Positions 1 to 10,424 of a stretch of 64,000 nt of DNA are shown here, in pieces. The DNA comes from Sorghum bicolor (taxonomy: Eukaryota; Streptophyta; Magnoliopsida; Poales; Poaceae). The stretch lies in contig NC_012873.2 in the NCBI RefSeq assembly GCF_000003195.3, forward strand, positions 2,193,894-2,257,893, given 5' to 3'. Each line of letters opens with the position of its first letter. The stretch's first letter is position 1. Made by a program: the position numbers and the translations under genes. A model generated the notes under the pieces. It was not told the DNA's origin and ran no database searches. It saw only the letters and a list, made by a program, of their open reading frames with translations.

Positions 1-68
1 GGGCATGATTTCGTTATGTTTTTTACTCTTCAGAATTTGCATTAATCTTTTTTTGTTGCCCTTTACAG

Positions 69-582
69 ATATTGGCTATCCGAGCACAAGTGGAAGAGAT
101 TGATATTGATGAAGAAAGTCTTGCTTATTTAGGCGAGATCGGACAGCAGACATCCTTGAGGTTAGATTTTTGTATTGTTCTTTGGTATTTTCCATGCATT
201 TGATGGATTAGTTTCCTTGAGCAGATGTGTATGGTTTCCATTACTTTTAGAATTCATCTCTGTACTGATTGATTTGCAAGCCGATTTCTCTTTCCCTCCA
301 CAAGTGAGAAATGATGGTAATGAATCTTATTCTCTTTGCAGACATGCTATTCAGTTGCTATCACCTGCCAGCGTGGTCGCAAAGACTAATGGAAGAGAGA
401 AGATCTGCAAGGTATACCTACCGAGCTTTCATTCCTAGCTGATTCTTGTTCCACAAGCTATGATCTCTGAGCTTATATATGATCTCTACCAGGCTGATCT
501 TGAGGAAGTTAGCGGGCTCTATTTGGATGCCAAATCCTCCGCTCGCCTGCTCCAGGAGCAACAAGAAAGATACATCACCTAG
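69..582 (+). CDS. RUVBL1: RuvB-like 1 (RIN1/TIP49a) helicase, last three exons, 5'-truncated by window
   Basis: Three exons, 69-160, 342-411 and 493-582, join in frame with AG acceptors and GT donors at each border. They give about 83 residues, starting ILAIRAQVEEIDIDEESLAY and ending LLQEQQERYIT before a TAG at 580-582. This matches, from memory, the C-terminus of plant RIN1 and human RUVBL1 (sensor-2 and helical lid region: LGEIG, SLRHAIQLLSPAS, ADLEEVSGLYLDAKSSARLL). RuvBL1 pairs with RuvBL2 in a hetero-hexameric AAA+ ring that works in INO80, SWR1 and TIP60 chromatin complexes and in the R2TP chaperone in nucleus and cytosol. The Walker A and B motifs lie outside the window. Nothing looks broken. 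RuvBL2 is less likely because the tail follows the RuvBL1 pattern. Confidence 0.93.
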
Positions 583-693
583 GTTTCCCCTGCTGTGGAA
601 GTGTCGAAGAGAATGTACTTGCAAGCTCAAAGCCATGTAGTGCGTCGATCTGTTTCAGAAGTTCATAGTCTACTAGTCTTGGAGAGAGCACTT

Positions 694-724
<31 letters not shown>

Positions 725-1333
725 GGCGGTTTGTAGTGCCTGCTTGTGTTAGTCTCCAGCGAAGACTTGATTCCGGCATATTGCTTGTTCACACACTGTT
801 CACTGAGTAGATTGGCTATCGGTGCAGGAATTGCCGTGTGTATTTTCACCCTTGCTAATGGATGTCCAGAATCTTTGTGCCCACGGGTTGTATTGGTTGG
901 CCCTCATTGGTCCCGCTCCTAGCTTTGTAACCATGGATAGTATTTTTACGCTATGCAACTTCTATGGTTTTATTTCTCACAATAAATTAGCAAACATTAC
1001 TTTCAACTATGACGAAATGGCTTTTTTACAGTATAGAAATTTATATGTTCCAAGGTAAACTTGCACATGCATGTTGAGTTGTCTTATCCAGTGTCTAGTT
1101 TGAATTAAAGGTTCGGGAAAGAAAGTACGTAGGCAACTAGGCATGGTGGACTGACTGCAACTGTTCCTGTTCGCGTAACCTTGTTTTTTTTTCCTCTACT
1201 TGTTTCTGAAAAAGGAAATATAGAGAGAGCTGATATTGCTGCACGTAATTCGTGTTTTGACGAGAATCCGAAACGTTTAGTCAACCATTCAGTAGGTGCG
1301 GCTAGAGCTCTGTGGGCTGTGGCTAGAGCTCCC
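583..1333 (+). other. 3' UTR and intergenic DNA with a 23-bp G tract
   Basis: This is presumably the 3' UTR of the RuvB-like gene and then spacer. A T run (692-703) is followed at once by an unbroken G run (704-726), which may be a real length-variable tract or an assembly artefact. No ORF here looks coding. Confidence 0.6.
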
Positions 1334-1336
1334 TAA

Positions 1337-1633
1337 GAGCATCCCCAACTGTTTTGCAAATAAGCTTTGCATTCATGTATTTGTAAAAAAGTCTTAAAAA
1401 CACTTATCCAACGGTTTGGCATTTAGACTTTGCAATTTTGTTAACTTGGCAAAAAGAGAGGAAGGATTGGCATATATGACAAACCTGTTCACACTTGGTA
1501 TTGGGAAATTGGCACGAAGTGATTAATGCCAAACCGTTGGAGATTGTCTCTTTTCACCTTTGCCATATTATTTTGAGACTTGGCAAACTCCCTCATTTGC
1601 CAAACCAATTATGCAAAACGGTTGGGGATGCTC
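1337..1633. mobile_element. Tourist-like MITE with GAGCATCCCCAAC ends
   Basis: The ends are inverted copies of GAGCATCCCCAACTGTTTTG, with one mismatch in the outer 20 bp. The element is flanked by the trinucleotide TAA at 1334-1336 and 1634-1636, typical of PIF/Harbinger-derived MITEs. There is no ORF. Its right-hand TAA is also the left-hand TAA of the next MITE. Confidence 0.85.
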
Positions 1634-1636
1634 TAA

Positions 1637-1992
1637 GGGCACTCAGGCCAGTCTCAATGCATAGTTTCATCAAGAGTTTCATGGGGATAAAACTCCTCTC
1701 TCATCTGATGAAACTCCTTCATTTAATGACCCTACCAAGTCAGCAATTTTGGTTATGTGGCACCTTATTTAATGTGCATGACACTCCCATGAAACATGCA
1801 TTGAGACTGACCTCACAATTCAAGACTATCACAGAGTCTAAGACAATTAATTACATATTATTTATAGTATTTTGCTGATGTGGCAGCATATTTATTGAAG
1901 AAAAAGGTAGAAAAAATAAGACTCCAAATCCACATTGTTCGAGGTAATAAATAACTTTAGACTCTATGATAAAGTCTGCATTGTGCGTGCCC
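1637..1992. mobile_element. Tourist-like MITE (GGGCACTCA ends), interrupted by a second MITE
   Basis: The left end begins GGGCACTCA and the right end reads TGCGTGCCC. TAA flanks both sides (1634-1636, 1993-1995). The body carries TTAATTACATATTATTTAT and GATGTGGCA. A nearly full-length uninterrupted relative lies at 20204-20409, which proves that 1646-1812 is a later insertion. Confidence 0.85.
1646..1812. mobile_element. Nested MITE, GGCCAGTCTCAATGC family
   Basis: A 167-bp element with inverted ends GGCCAGTCTCAATGC and GCATTGAGACTGACC. TCA target duplications at 1643-1645 and 1813-1815 fall inside the GGGCACTCA end of the host MITE. Relatives occur at 23895-24060 and, much enlarged, at 29884-30840. 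Confidence 0.87.
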
Positions 1993-2004
1993 TAAATCAC
2001 CATA

Positions 2005-2455
2005 TTCCCTCTGTACTCGTAAAAGATGACGTCCTGGGCTTCCATACCGTTTTCGTTAAGCTTGTCGTTCTACGAGATAACGTCCTGGGCTTCCATACCG
2101 TTTTTGTTAAGCTGTCGTTCTACGCTCGGTCCCATTCCATTGTCTCGGTATTAAACGTGTGGTGTATCGGCTCTCGTGTAAAGTGCAGTAATCGCCGCTC
2201 AAGCTTGTTTCCTCTCGAGTCTCGGCAGCCCACTCTCCGCAAAAAGCTCTCGCCTGCTCCCTTCCTCTGTGCGGTGGCATGCAAAAATCCCCATGCAAAA
2301 CATAGCCAGTAGCCCAGTAGCAAGGCCATCGAGTATCGAACTCAGTCCACCAAGTTAGTACCTCAAGGCACTGAACTAAGAAACAGACAACGAAAAATAC
2401 CCCTTGATAAGCACAATTATGTTCTAAGCGTCAACTAATTTGGGTATAGAGGGAG
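2005..2455. mobile_element. Stowaway-like element with internal direct repeat
   Basis: It begins TTCCCTCTGTACTC, ends GGTATAGAGGGAG, and is flanked by TA at 2003-2004 and 2456-2457, as expected for Tc1/mariner-derived MITEs. At 451 bp it is long for Stowaway. About 50 bp containing CGTCCTGGGCTTCCATACC occurs twice in tandem (about 2029-2076 and 2081-2125). Confidence 0.75.
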
Positions 2456-2742
2456 TACATATCAGCATGCACATGCCACGGTGTCATTTCTTCTTCCTCC
2501 CACCCCGTACAAAAACATTACTTAAAGCCTGTTTGTTTGAGTTTATGTGTCGAATCTGTCAACCATTCAATAGTGTTCTTTTATCACAACAAATCAGCAA
2601 ACAGTACTTTCAACCATAACTTTTCAGACAAGCGGACAAACTCTTAGAGGCATAATTTTAGCAACAAGTTACTTTTTTTTAGTGGAAGCAACAAGTTACT
2701 TAGAGGCACATGTATCTGGGCCCATATTGGACTCCCAACTAA

Positions 2743-2866
2743 GGCCTTGTTTGGATGTAGTCGGATTCGCATCAATCCACATGTGTTGGTATGGGTTGGA
2801 GTGGAACTTGAACTAAATTCCACCCCAATCCACTCCAACATATGTGGATTGAGGTGAATCCGACAA
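2743..2866. mobile_element. Right-truncated MITE with GGCCTTGTTTGGATG end
   Basis: The left terminus GGCCTTGTTTGGATG follows TAA at 2740-2742. An internal fold-back contains CATGTGTTGG and CCAACATATGTGG. The expected right terminus is missing after GTGAATCCGACAAC, where unrelated sequence begins. A relative lies at about 48508-48680. Confidence 0.6.
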
Positions 2867-3100
2867 CGGTAATGCTTGTATCCATGCGTCCGTCTCGTGA
2901 CTCTCGTCCGGACGAGCCTTATCTATTCATTTAAAGACCCAACCGTTCATCCTGATCCACTCATTTATGGATCCAGCTCGCATCGCATGCGACTCTCATC
3001 CGCACCGCTCACGCCGCCTCTACCTGGATGCCCTCCACCTGCGCCACACATCTCTGGCCTTCTACTGGCCGCCATGGCTATCCCCGTCGGCACCGCATGC

Positions 3101-3220
3101 GCGCGGCCGCCTCGCACCACCACCTCATGCGCGCGGCCGCCTCGCACCACCACCTCATGCGCGCGGTCGCCTCGCACCACCGCCGCATGCGCGCGGCCGC
3201 CTCGCACCATCACCGCATGC
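3101..3220. repeat. 30-bp GC-rich minisatellite, four units
   Basis: Four tandem units of exactly 30 bp start at 3101, 3131, 3161 and 3191, each of the form GCGCGGCCGCCTCGCACCAC plus 10 bp. The unit is a multiple of three, so frames on both strands stay open through it. That explains the apparent 167-residue plus-strand ORF at 2876-3379, which I do not treat as a gene. Confidence 0.9.
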
Positions 3221-3863
3221 CCTCGGCCACTCACATCTGACGCCCACGCCGGGCTCCCCCTGCATGATGTCTCGAGCGCCTCCCACGCATTAGCTGTGGT
3301 GGGATTGGCTCGGGACGGAGCTCATCGTTGTCACGAGGTGGGAGGAGGACCATGTCATAGCCGGAGCCAAGAGACATGAACTCCAAACTCCCGAACATCA
3401 TGATGGTGCCGAGGCGAAGTGGGCGAAATCTGTCTATCATTCGGGCTTTCGCTAACAGGGAAAGGAGAGTAACACGCAGAAGGCCCCTACCTGGCGCGCC
3501 AACTGTCGGTGTCTGGACTCGGGGTCCAGGCACTAACGAGTGATGAGTCTGCGTGCCCCCCCTAAATCCGAATGGTGATGCAAGAGAACACAAAGGATTT
3601 ATACTGGTTCGGACCTCGAATGCCCTACGTCTAGTGGGAGAGTCGGTGTCTGTATTACCTTGCACCAGAGAGTGCTTGTAGTAGGGGTGTACAAGCTGGT
3701 TGCGAGAGAGGGCTAAGTCCCAGGTCTCGGCTTTGGAAAGTGAGTGGAGGGAGGTTCAGTGTCCTGAGCCCTTGTCTCTATGTGTGTAGAGTGGTGTGTG
3801 CTGCTTGTGGACTACACTTGTGTCTTGTGTGTGATGATCTCTAAAGGGTGCCCTGCCTCCTCT

Positions 3864-3871
3864 TTTATAGC
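3864..3871 (-). promoter_or_regulatory. TATA box of the minus-strand LTR
   Basis: TATAAAAG on the minus strand, within GGCTATAAAAGAGGAGGC, lies inside the LTR and agrees with its inferred orientation. Confidence 0.6.
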
Positions 3872-4295
3872 CGCAAGAGGTGGCAGGGTTTTTATATATG
3901 TAAGCCTGTAAACTATCTCTGGTATATAGTGCGGTGACAGTGCAGACCCTGTGGAGATCGGCCTCCTCGTCCTTGGGGCATCGTTGACGGTGTGGTCATT
4001 CCTATGGAGCGTCGCCGAGCCCTATTTAGGTCGTGGGGGTCGGATCTGGGCACTGTAGCTTGTCCTGCAATAGTGAAATAATGACAGCCAAAGTATGGTC
4101 ATAGTGGCAGGGGTTAATTTCCTCCTATTCCTCTTTTAATGTCGGGCAATGCCCTACAGTGACAGAGGTAAGGCGCCACAATGATGGGAGTTGTTGGAAT
4201 AGTGGCCGATGGGCCCTGCTGTAGCGTGGGAGGCATGGCGCACGTCGCGTCAGGGGTACGGCCACAGTGTACCAGGAGCCTGACTCTGAGGCCAA

Positions 4296-4580
4296 GGCTC
4301 GGGCGAGGCGTTAATTGCGCTCGAGGCTGGGGCTCGTTCGGGATGGGAGATTACGCCCGAAGCCCAGGGCTCGGGCGTGGCAGAGCCTGCGTCCGAGGCC
4401 AAGAGGCTCGGGCGAGACGGAGCTTGCGCCCGAGGCCAAGGGGTCGGGCGAGACGAAGCCGGCGTCCGAGGCCAAGGGGTCGGGCGAGACGGAGCCGGCG
4501 TCCGAGGCCAAGAGGCTCGGGCGAGAAGGAGTCTGCGCCTGAGGCCAGGGGGCTCGGACGAGACGGGGTCTGTGCCTAAG
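4296..4580. repeat. GC-rich tandem repeat inside the LTR (about 35-38 bp period)
   Basis: Variants of GAGGCCAAGAGGCTCGGGCG followed by AGACGGAGC recur about seven times. Such arrays are common near one end of grass Gypsy LTRs. They create several overlapping Arg/Gly/Glu-rich ORFs that are not genes. Confidence 0.85.
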
Positions 4581-4730
4581 GCCTAGGGGCTCGGATGTTG
4601 CTTTACTCTTCTTTAGCTGCTTTTTATCCTCTTAATTTGGGTATCCCGGTTTATGGTACCCAACATAAAGGTTGCATATGAAGCCCGGTTGCACACGATA
4701 CACTCCCGTACTTATGCGTTTAATTTAGAG

Positions 4731-7063
4731 ATTTTACTGTTAGTCCTCGACTTGGCTCAAGGTGTCATCTAGAGGTATCTAAACTTTCAAAATAATATCA
4801 ATAGGTTCATAAACTTGACAGAGGATGGCATTCAGTTCCCTAAACTTTTAAGGAGGCATGTGCCTGAACTTGATAGGGTGTCATATAGGTCCCAAAACTT
4901 TCAAGATTATCGTAGCAAGTCTCTAAACTTAGTCGACGGTGTTATCCTAGTCCAAATGTGGTTTAACCCACTCTATAAGCTGGTACGACACACTGATTCT
5001 ATGTTAGACATGGATCCAACATGTGTTCATTAATCAATCATTACTTATATAATATTTATTATGAAATTATATAAAAAATGCAATAACAAATATATTAGGT
5101 TTAAACTAAAATAAAAAATACTAAAATTAATTTAATATTTATGTATCACTAATAGTATTAAACTAATATTAAAATTATAAAAAAATAATATTTATAGTAT
5201 TATAAAAAATAATGTTATTATTAATAGTAGTAAAATATCTAATATTATAAATATTATTATTTTCATGATAAATATATATAAATAATTATTGTATTAATTC
5301 CAAATTTTGGTGAGACAGGAAACTGCCAAGTGGGCCTGCTTCTCAGAAGGAGGGACAACCGGATGAGTGGATCGACTAAACGAAGGCATGATGAAATTAG
5401 TTGATTAGAAGAGTGTCGGAACAAGGCAAGACGAAGGAAGGCGTGTCGGGTTCGGTTAAAGAAGGAAAGTTAGAGTCCAAGTTGCCTTTTTGAGGAAAGA
5501 GTCGTAACTATAAATATTAGGAACCTGATCCTTGTAAAAATATACACAATCATAATACAAACCCTTTCAGCTCCGGCCACCAACCTTATGAGTAGGAGTA
5601 GAAGTAGATCTCGACGAGGCCTTCAATAAATCGAGCTGCATCGGTTGAATTCGACCTTCGGTTTGCTTGTAAGTATTGTCATGGTTCATGTTTAGTTTGT
5701 CATGGTTCATGTTTAGTTTGTCATGGCTGCATCATTCGACCTCATGTCAAGCTTGATTATGAATTAGTTATCGACTTGAATTATGTTTGTAAGGCTGCAT
5801 TGCTTCAATCTCTTATAAATTATGGTTCAAGTTAGTTATCGGCTCTATTAATTTGACAATTTAATAGATTCATCAAGCTACCAATATTGTTCAAAGCTCA
5901 ATGTTTTTATTTATTGTAACAATATTATGCCCGATCAAGGCTTAACAAGTTGGTTCGAGCTTCAGATCTAAACACTTATTACGAGCTTTAAAGTAAATCA
6001 TAATCATTAAGCGAACATAAGATAGCTAGCTTGTCAACCTTGATCGTTACATGTTGTGCGTTCGAGATATCTTTTTTTTGTTATGGTTAGCTTTGGCATC
6101 AACAACTAAATACGATTATAAAAATATAGATAGATCTTGTTCGTGCCTCATGGACCCTGTATCGGCTAAAATAGTCGATCCAGTTAAGCTTAAATGAATA
6201 GCGTGTGTGTATGAGTCTGCTTATGCATTAAATGAACTAATAGTCTGTGTTGAATTTATTAAAGCCCGCTGGTCGGTAGACCAGGTGAATATAGATTTAA
6301 TACAGATTATGAAAGTAATTTATTGAAAACGCAAGCCGTTAGACCAGTTTTAGTAAATTATTGTTTATTTAATGAATAAAAGGATAATGCATACAAGCTA
6401 TCTCTTATTTTTATACACAAGCATATCGGCTAAATAGCTGATCCGGTAATTTACACCCGAAAGATGCATTTGCTTAATCGATAACGTTTACCTTTTTGCA
6501 TCATTCCAAGGAGTTGACTTTCTAGTTAATTTCCTCTGCTCAACGGCTTCTCAAAGCCATATATCTTGGAACTGTCTGATAATAACCGGCAGGTTCCACA
6601 ATTTGAAATTTGTACTTTCACGTTGTCAATTTTCATGTCAAATTGACTGGCACGCCCCGGAATCGATTCACCAAGCTTGTGTGTTAGTGGCTCAGGAGGT
6701 CTAGGAGACTAGGACTCTAGCTTCTGCACCTCCTCTGAGAGCCCTTGAGATTGTTGGTATGAGAAACCAATTTTTACACCAACAGATTGATTAGTGGACA
6801 CATATTAGATACACATCTAACTCACGGTCAGCATGCCACACCAACTTATGGAATGAGTTAGACCACATTTAGACTGTGATGACACTGGTTAATTTTATGG
6901 ATCTGCGGTGATCACCTTGAATGTTTAGGAGCCTAGATGACACCCTCTGTCAAGTTTAGAGATCTAAATAACACCCTCTGCCAAGTTTAGGGATCCACAA
7001 ATATCACTTGAAAGTTCTGGGACTTAGATGACATCTTGAGCCAAGTTGAAGGACCGACAGTGA
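4731..7063. mobile_element. Element with ~300-bp inverted termini (MULE-like or fold-back)
   Basis: The left arm (4731-5041) and right arm (about 6772-7063) are inverted copies of each other at roughly 70-80% identity by eye, from CTTGGCTCAAG-TGTCATCTA at the outside to TGTGTTCATTAATCAATC at the inside. Each arm contains internal repeats of CTAAACTTGACAGAGGGTGT. No transposase ORF lies between them. I could not find a clear 9-bp target duplication, so the superfamily is uncertain. Confidence 0.65.
5311..6770 (+). mobile_element. LTR-like sequence inside the inverted-repeat element
   Basis: This core differs in composition from its AT-rich left neighbour. It carries a TATA-like AACTATAAATATTAG near 5508-5522, then a leader with GAGTAGGAGTAGA (about 5590) resembling R regions of grass LTRs. 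A 21-bp unit GTCATGGTTCATG-TTAG is tandemly duplicated at 5678-5719, and the phrase ATCGGCTAAA recurs at 6165 and 6425. No ORF, polypurine tract or target duplication was identified, so a solo LTR is only one reading. Confidence 0.35.
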
Positions 7064-7434
7064 TTTTTATCTTTTATTTATTTCCAGTGATATTGGTACA
7101 GTTAAACAAGTTATTCTATCTTATTTTACTGTTACCATCACTAGTTGCCTAGTTGGAGGACAATTATCCTACAACACCACAAGTGGACCTAACCATGTTG
7201 TTTACATGTATTCAGTTTTTTCACATGTTCAAGCAGATGTCAAATAATGACTGCAGTAACTGACAAGATTTCCATGAGATTTGATAAACAGGCTACATCT
7301 CACATCTCTGATGCATATATATACAGCGTTGCCAAGACCAACTTGTAACTATTTTACTCTGCTCAATTCAGTTTCAGTTTTGGGCTCGTGATTCAGCATT
7401 GCTTTGGTCGTAGGAAGTAGGAACTCTGATGCAT

Positions 7435-7456
7435 TAGGATGGGGAGGCATAGGAAA
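7435..7456 (+). promoter_or_regulatory. miR2118-like target site 1
   Basis: TAGGATGGGGAGG-CATAGGAAA matches 18 of 22 canonical positions ungapped. Unlike most later copies it keeps canonical GGCAT at the centre. Predicted cleavage is before 7447. A GGCCTTGTTTA-type MITE fragment interrupts the transcript about 24 bp downstream. Confidence 0.5.
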
Positions 7457-7479
7457 TTCAGAATCCCCTTGTCTTCTGA

Positions 7480-7620
7480 GGCCTTGTTTAATTTCAGAAA
7501 ATTTTTGGCTTCGGTTACATGTAAACTGTGCAATTGGTTATTTTTTATCTATATTTAATGCTCTATGCATGCATCCAAGATTTGATGTAACAAAAAAATC
7601 TTGAAAATTTTTGGTAACTA
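7480..7620. mobile_element. GGCCTTGTTTA-family MITE fragment
   Basis: It begins GGCCTTGTTTAATTTCAG and carries the family body (AAACTGTGCAATTGGTTATTTTTTATC, split by divergence). The canonical right end is missing. It lies inside the first PHAS-like block, just downstream of its miR2118-like site. Confidence 0.65.
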
Positions 7621-8566
7621 ATGTTCACAGGAATTGAGCGGAGTTGTTTCATCTCATTGTCATTGCACCGCCAGTTGCCTCAACCTTGAGCTATGAGACT
7701 GTTCGAGCATAGATCGAGTTGCCAAGTAAACAACATGCTGATCGGTGGCGTAGCTAGGATCTAGAGCAAGGGTGGTCCATTTTAGATATAAAACCGTATT
7801 ATAGAGTGATTTATGTGTAATTTTTATGATTTTCTGAGCTCATTATAGTTTAAGCTTGAACTAAAATTTTAGGTTACATGACATTGCCACCAACTCTATG
7901 ATGAACACCAGAACTCCATTACCACAGGTAGAGCCCAACCAAGCGATGCTCATTCTCATTTTAACATCTCTTTCAATAGATTCAGCATAAGGGAAATTTA
8001 TTTAATGTCCCTGTTGTTCATTTTATCTGTCCTGTTATTTTGAGTACTATTAGGCTGACTTTGGCTCCAGGCTTTTATGATGTACTAAGTGCATATTATT
8101 TATTTATTTTAAATAAATATCGACATAGTTAGATAAGATATTCTATCTTATTTTAGTGTTACTAGTTGGAGGATAAAAATCCTACAACACCACAAACACC
8201 TAACCATGCTGTTTACATGCATGTATTCAGTCTTTCACATGTTGAGAGCTCTCAAGCAGAGATTAAATAATGTCTGCAATAACTTTCAAGGTTGCCATGT
8301 GAGATTTGATAAACCAGCTGCATCTCACATGCATCTCTGAAAAAGAAAGATAAAGCACAGGAAAAAAAACTTATCAAAACACTGGGCAATGCTCTTGAAG
8401 GTGATGCAACCAAATATATATAGTACTCCATCGGTCTGCTAGCTGATGCATATATATACAATGTTGTCAAGACCAACCTATAACTAAATTACTCTTCACT
8501 ATTCAGTTTCACTTTTGGGCTTGTGATTCGGCATCTTTTGCCCATAAAAAGTAGGAACTCGATAAA

Positions 8567-8588
8567 TTAGGATGGGAGGAATCGGAAA
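8567..8588 (+). promoter_or_regulatory. miR2118-like target site 2
   Basis: TTAGGATGGGAGG-AATCGGAAA matches 17 of 22 positions, and better if single-base gaps are allowed. The flanks repeat those of site 1 (TTTTGGGCT-GTGATTC upstream, GTAGGAACTC just before), so the two are duplicate loci. TATA-like TATATATA lies near 8414. Confidence 0.55.
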
Positions 8589-8946
8589 TTCATAACCCCT
8601 TCGGCATTTTTGAGTTGTGACAAATATGCAGGAATTGGAAAGGCCATCCAAGGCAACTGGATTTATCTCCCTTTGATGAAGAACTTGCAAGCTGTTTAGG
8701 ACTAGCAGACACAACACATAGCCTGTGGCGTAGATAGGCCACTTGCTGCTCATGTTTAGCTTGGTTGCCTTCCATGCATGAGTATAGTGCATGATGACTT
8801 GAAACTGTGACAGCTAAGGTGCCGCGATATATAGATATAATATATGGTATGTTGAATATGTTCTAAATTCAATTACATATTATAAAGACCGACTTCTGAC
8901 GGAGTGAAGCGGAGGCCCGTCGTCGGAGGCTTGGGCCGGAGCGAAG

Positions 8947-10014
8947 CCTATATGAAGTTGATGTCCTCTGTTTAGGGAATGGCATCCGGTGCGGTACGGT
9001 ACATATACCTAAATTAGGGTTCCACCGAAGACATGATCTTGTAAGCCGCCGAACGGCGTTGTAACCCAACTCTTGATAATAGTGAGGAGTGTTTGCTGGC
9101 TGACGCCCATGGTTTTTCCCCTTCGCATTGGAGGGGTTTTCCACGTTAAATCTTGTGTCTCCGCTGTGCTTTGATCTTGTGTTCTTCGTCGTTTATCTAC
9201 CGTCATTCACAACATGGTACAATGCATAGCCTATATAAAGTTGATGTCCTCTGTTTAGGGAATGGCATCCGGTGCGGTATGGTACATATACCCAAATTAG
9301 GGTTCCACCTAATTGATGATCTTGTAAACCGCCGCACGGCGTTGTAACCCAACTCCTGATAATAGTGAGGAGTGTTTGCTGGCTAGCGCCCGTGGTTTTT
9401 CCCCTTTGCATTGGAGGGGTTTTCCACGTTAAATCTTGTGTCTCCATTGTGTTTTGATCTTGTGTTCTTCGTCGTTTATCTGCCGTCATTCACAACATGG
9501 TACAGTGCGTAGCTGTTTAGGGAATGGCATCCGGTGCGGTACGGTTCCACCGAAGGCATGATCTTGTAAGCCGCCGCACGGCGTTGTAACCCAACTCTTG
9601 ATAATAGTGAGGAGTGTTTGCTGGCTGGCGCCCGTGGTTTTTTCCCTTCCGCATTGGAGGGATTTTCCATGTTAAATCTTATGTCTCCGCAGTGTTTTGA
9701 TCTTGTGTTCTTCGTCGTTTATCCACAACATGGTAGAGTGCGTAGCCTATATGAAGTTGATGTCCTCTATTTAGGGAATGACATCCGGTGCGGTACGGTA
9801 CATATACCCAAATTAGGGTTCCACCTAATTGATGATCTTGTAAACCGTCGCACGGCGTTGTAACCCAACTCTTGATAATAGTGAGGAGTGTTTGCTGGCT
9901 AGCACCCGTGGTTTTTCCCCTTCGCATTGGAGGGTTTTTCACGTTAAATCTTGTGTCTCCGCTGTGTTTTGATCTTGTGTTCTTCATAGTTTACCCGCCA
10001 TCATTCACAACATC
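8947..10014. repeat. Four-unit tandem array derived from a Copia-like LTR
   Basis: Units begin at about 8947, 9230, 9513 and 9746 (periods 283, 283, 233 and about 269 bp; the third lacks its first ~45 bp). Each carries GAATGGCATCCGGTGCGGTA, GGCGTTGTAACCCAACTC, GTGAGGAGTGTTTGCTGGCT and GGGGTTTTCCACGTTAAATC. The last phrase resembles the R-U5 end of grass Copia LTRs. Several 60-100 residue ORFs here are shadows of the repeat. Confidence 0.85.
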
Positions 10015-10134
10015 TTCAAGCCCAAGTGCACTCCATCTCCATGAAAATGATCAAACTTGGAACATTTGTTCACACCCTGCTTGTCTGTTTTAGGGCTCGA
10101 TATGTTCATTCATTTGTCATCCGAGATCTGAGCT

Positions 10135-10156
10135 TAGGCTTGGGAGTCGTTAGGAT
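10135..10156 (+). promoter_or_regulatory. miR2118-like target site 3
   Basis: TAGGCTTGGGAG-TCGTTAGGAT matches 16 of 22 positions; two of the six differences are possible G:U wobbles. Its flanks (CACTCCATCTCCATGA upstream, TTTTGTGTGCTAGATTA downstream) are shared with site 14 at 31252. Confidence 0.45.
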
Positions 10157-10424
10157 TTTGTGTGCTAGATTATATGCCTGTATAGGAGCGCTGCATCTCC
10201 ATCTACTAGTAAATATATTGAGGTACCACATTTTAGTACCTGGAAATTATGTTTTGTATATACTTCCCAATCCCAAGTTATAAAAGGATTAAGTTTTTGC
10301 TCTGGACGTTGTCATGATTAAGTTTTTACTCTGGATGTCTACAAAAAGAAGACTATTTTTCCTAATATAGACCAAGAAATTAAAAGATAGCAAAAAAAAA
10401 ATCAATTTATGAAATTGCTTTAGA

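Larger units (their letters stand above)
3244..4665 (-). mobile_element. Gypsy-type LTR retrotransposon fragment: 5' LTR, primer-binding site and leader
   Basis: On the minus strand a 1162-bp LTR (4665 to 3504) begins TGTTGGGTACC and ends CACCGACA. It is followed at once by a primer-binding-like stretch TTGGCGCGCCAGGTAGG (about 3485-3502) and a leader running to about 3244. The LTR has an internal TATA box, so the element reads leftward. Gag, polymerase and the second LTR are absent here; the internal region stops near the 30-bp minisatellite. Family assignment to Gypsy rests on LTR style and recall. Confidence 0.72.

Noticed and set aside
2876..3379. 167-residue plus-strand ORF rich in Ala, Arg, Pro
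   Set aside because: Its length comes from the 30-bp minisatellite, and similar ORFs are open on the other strand.
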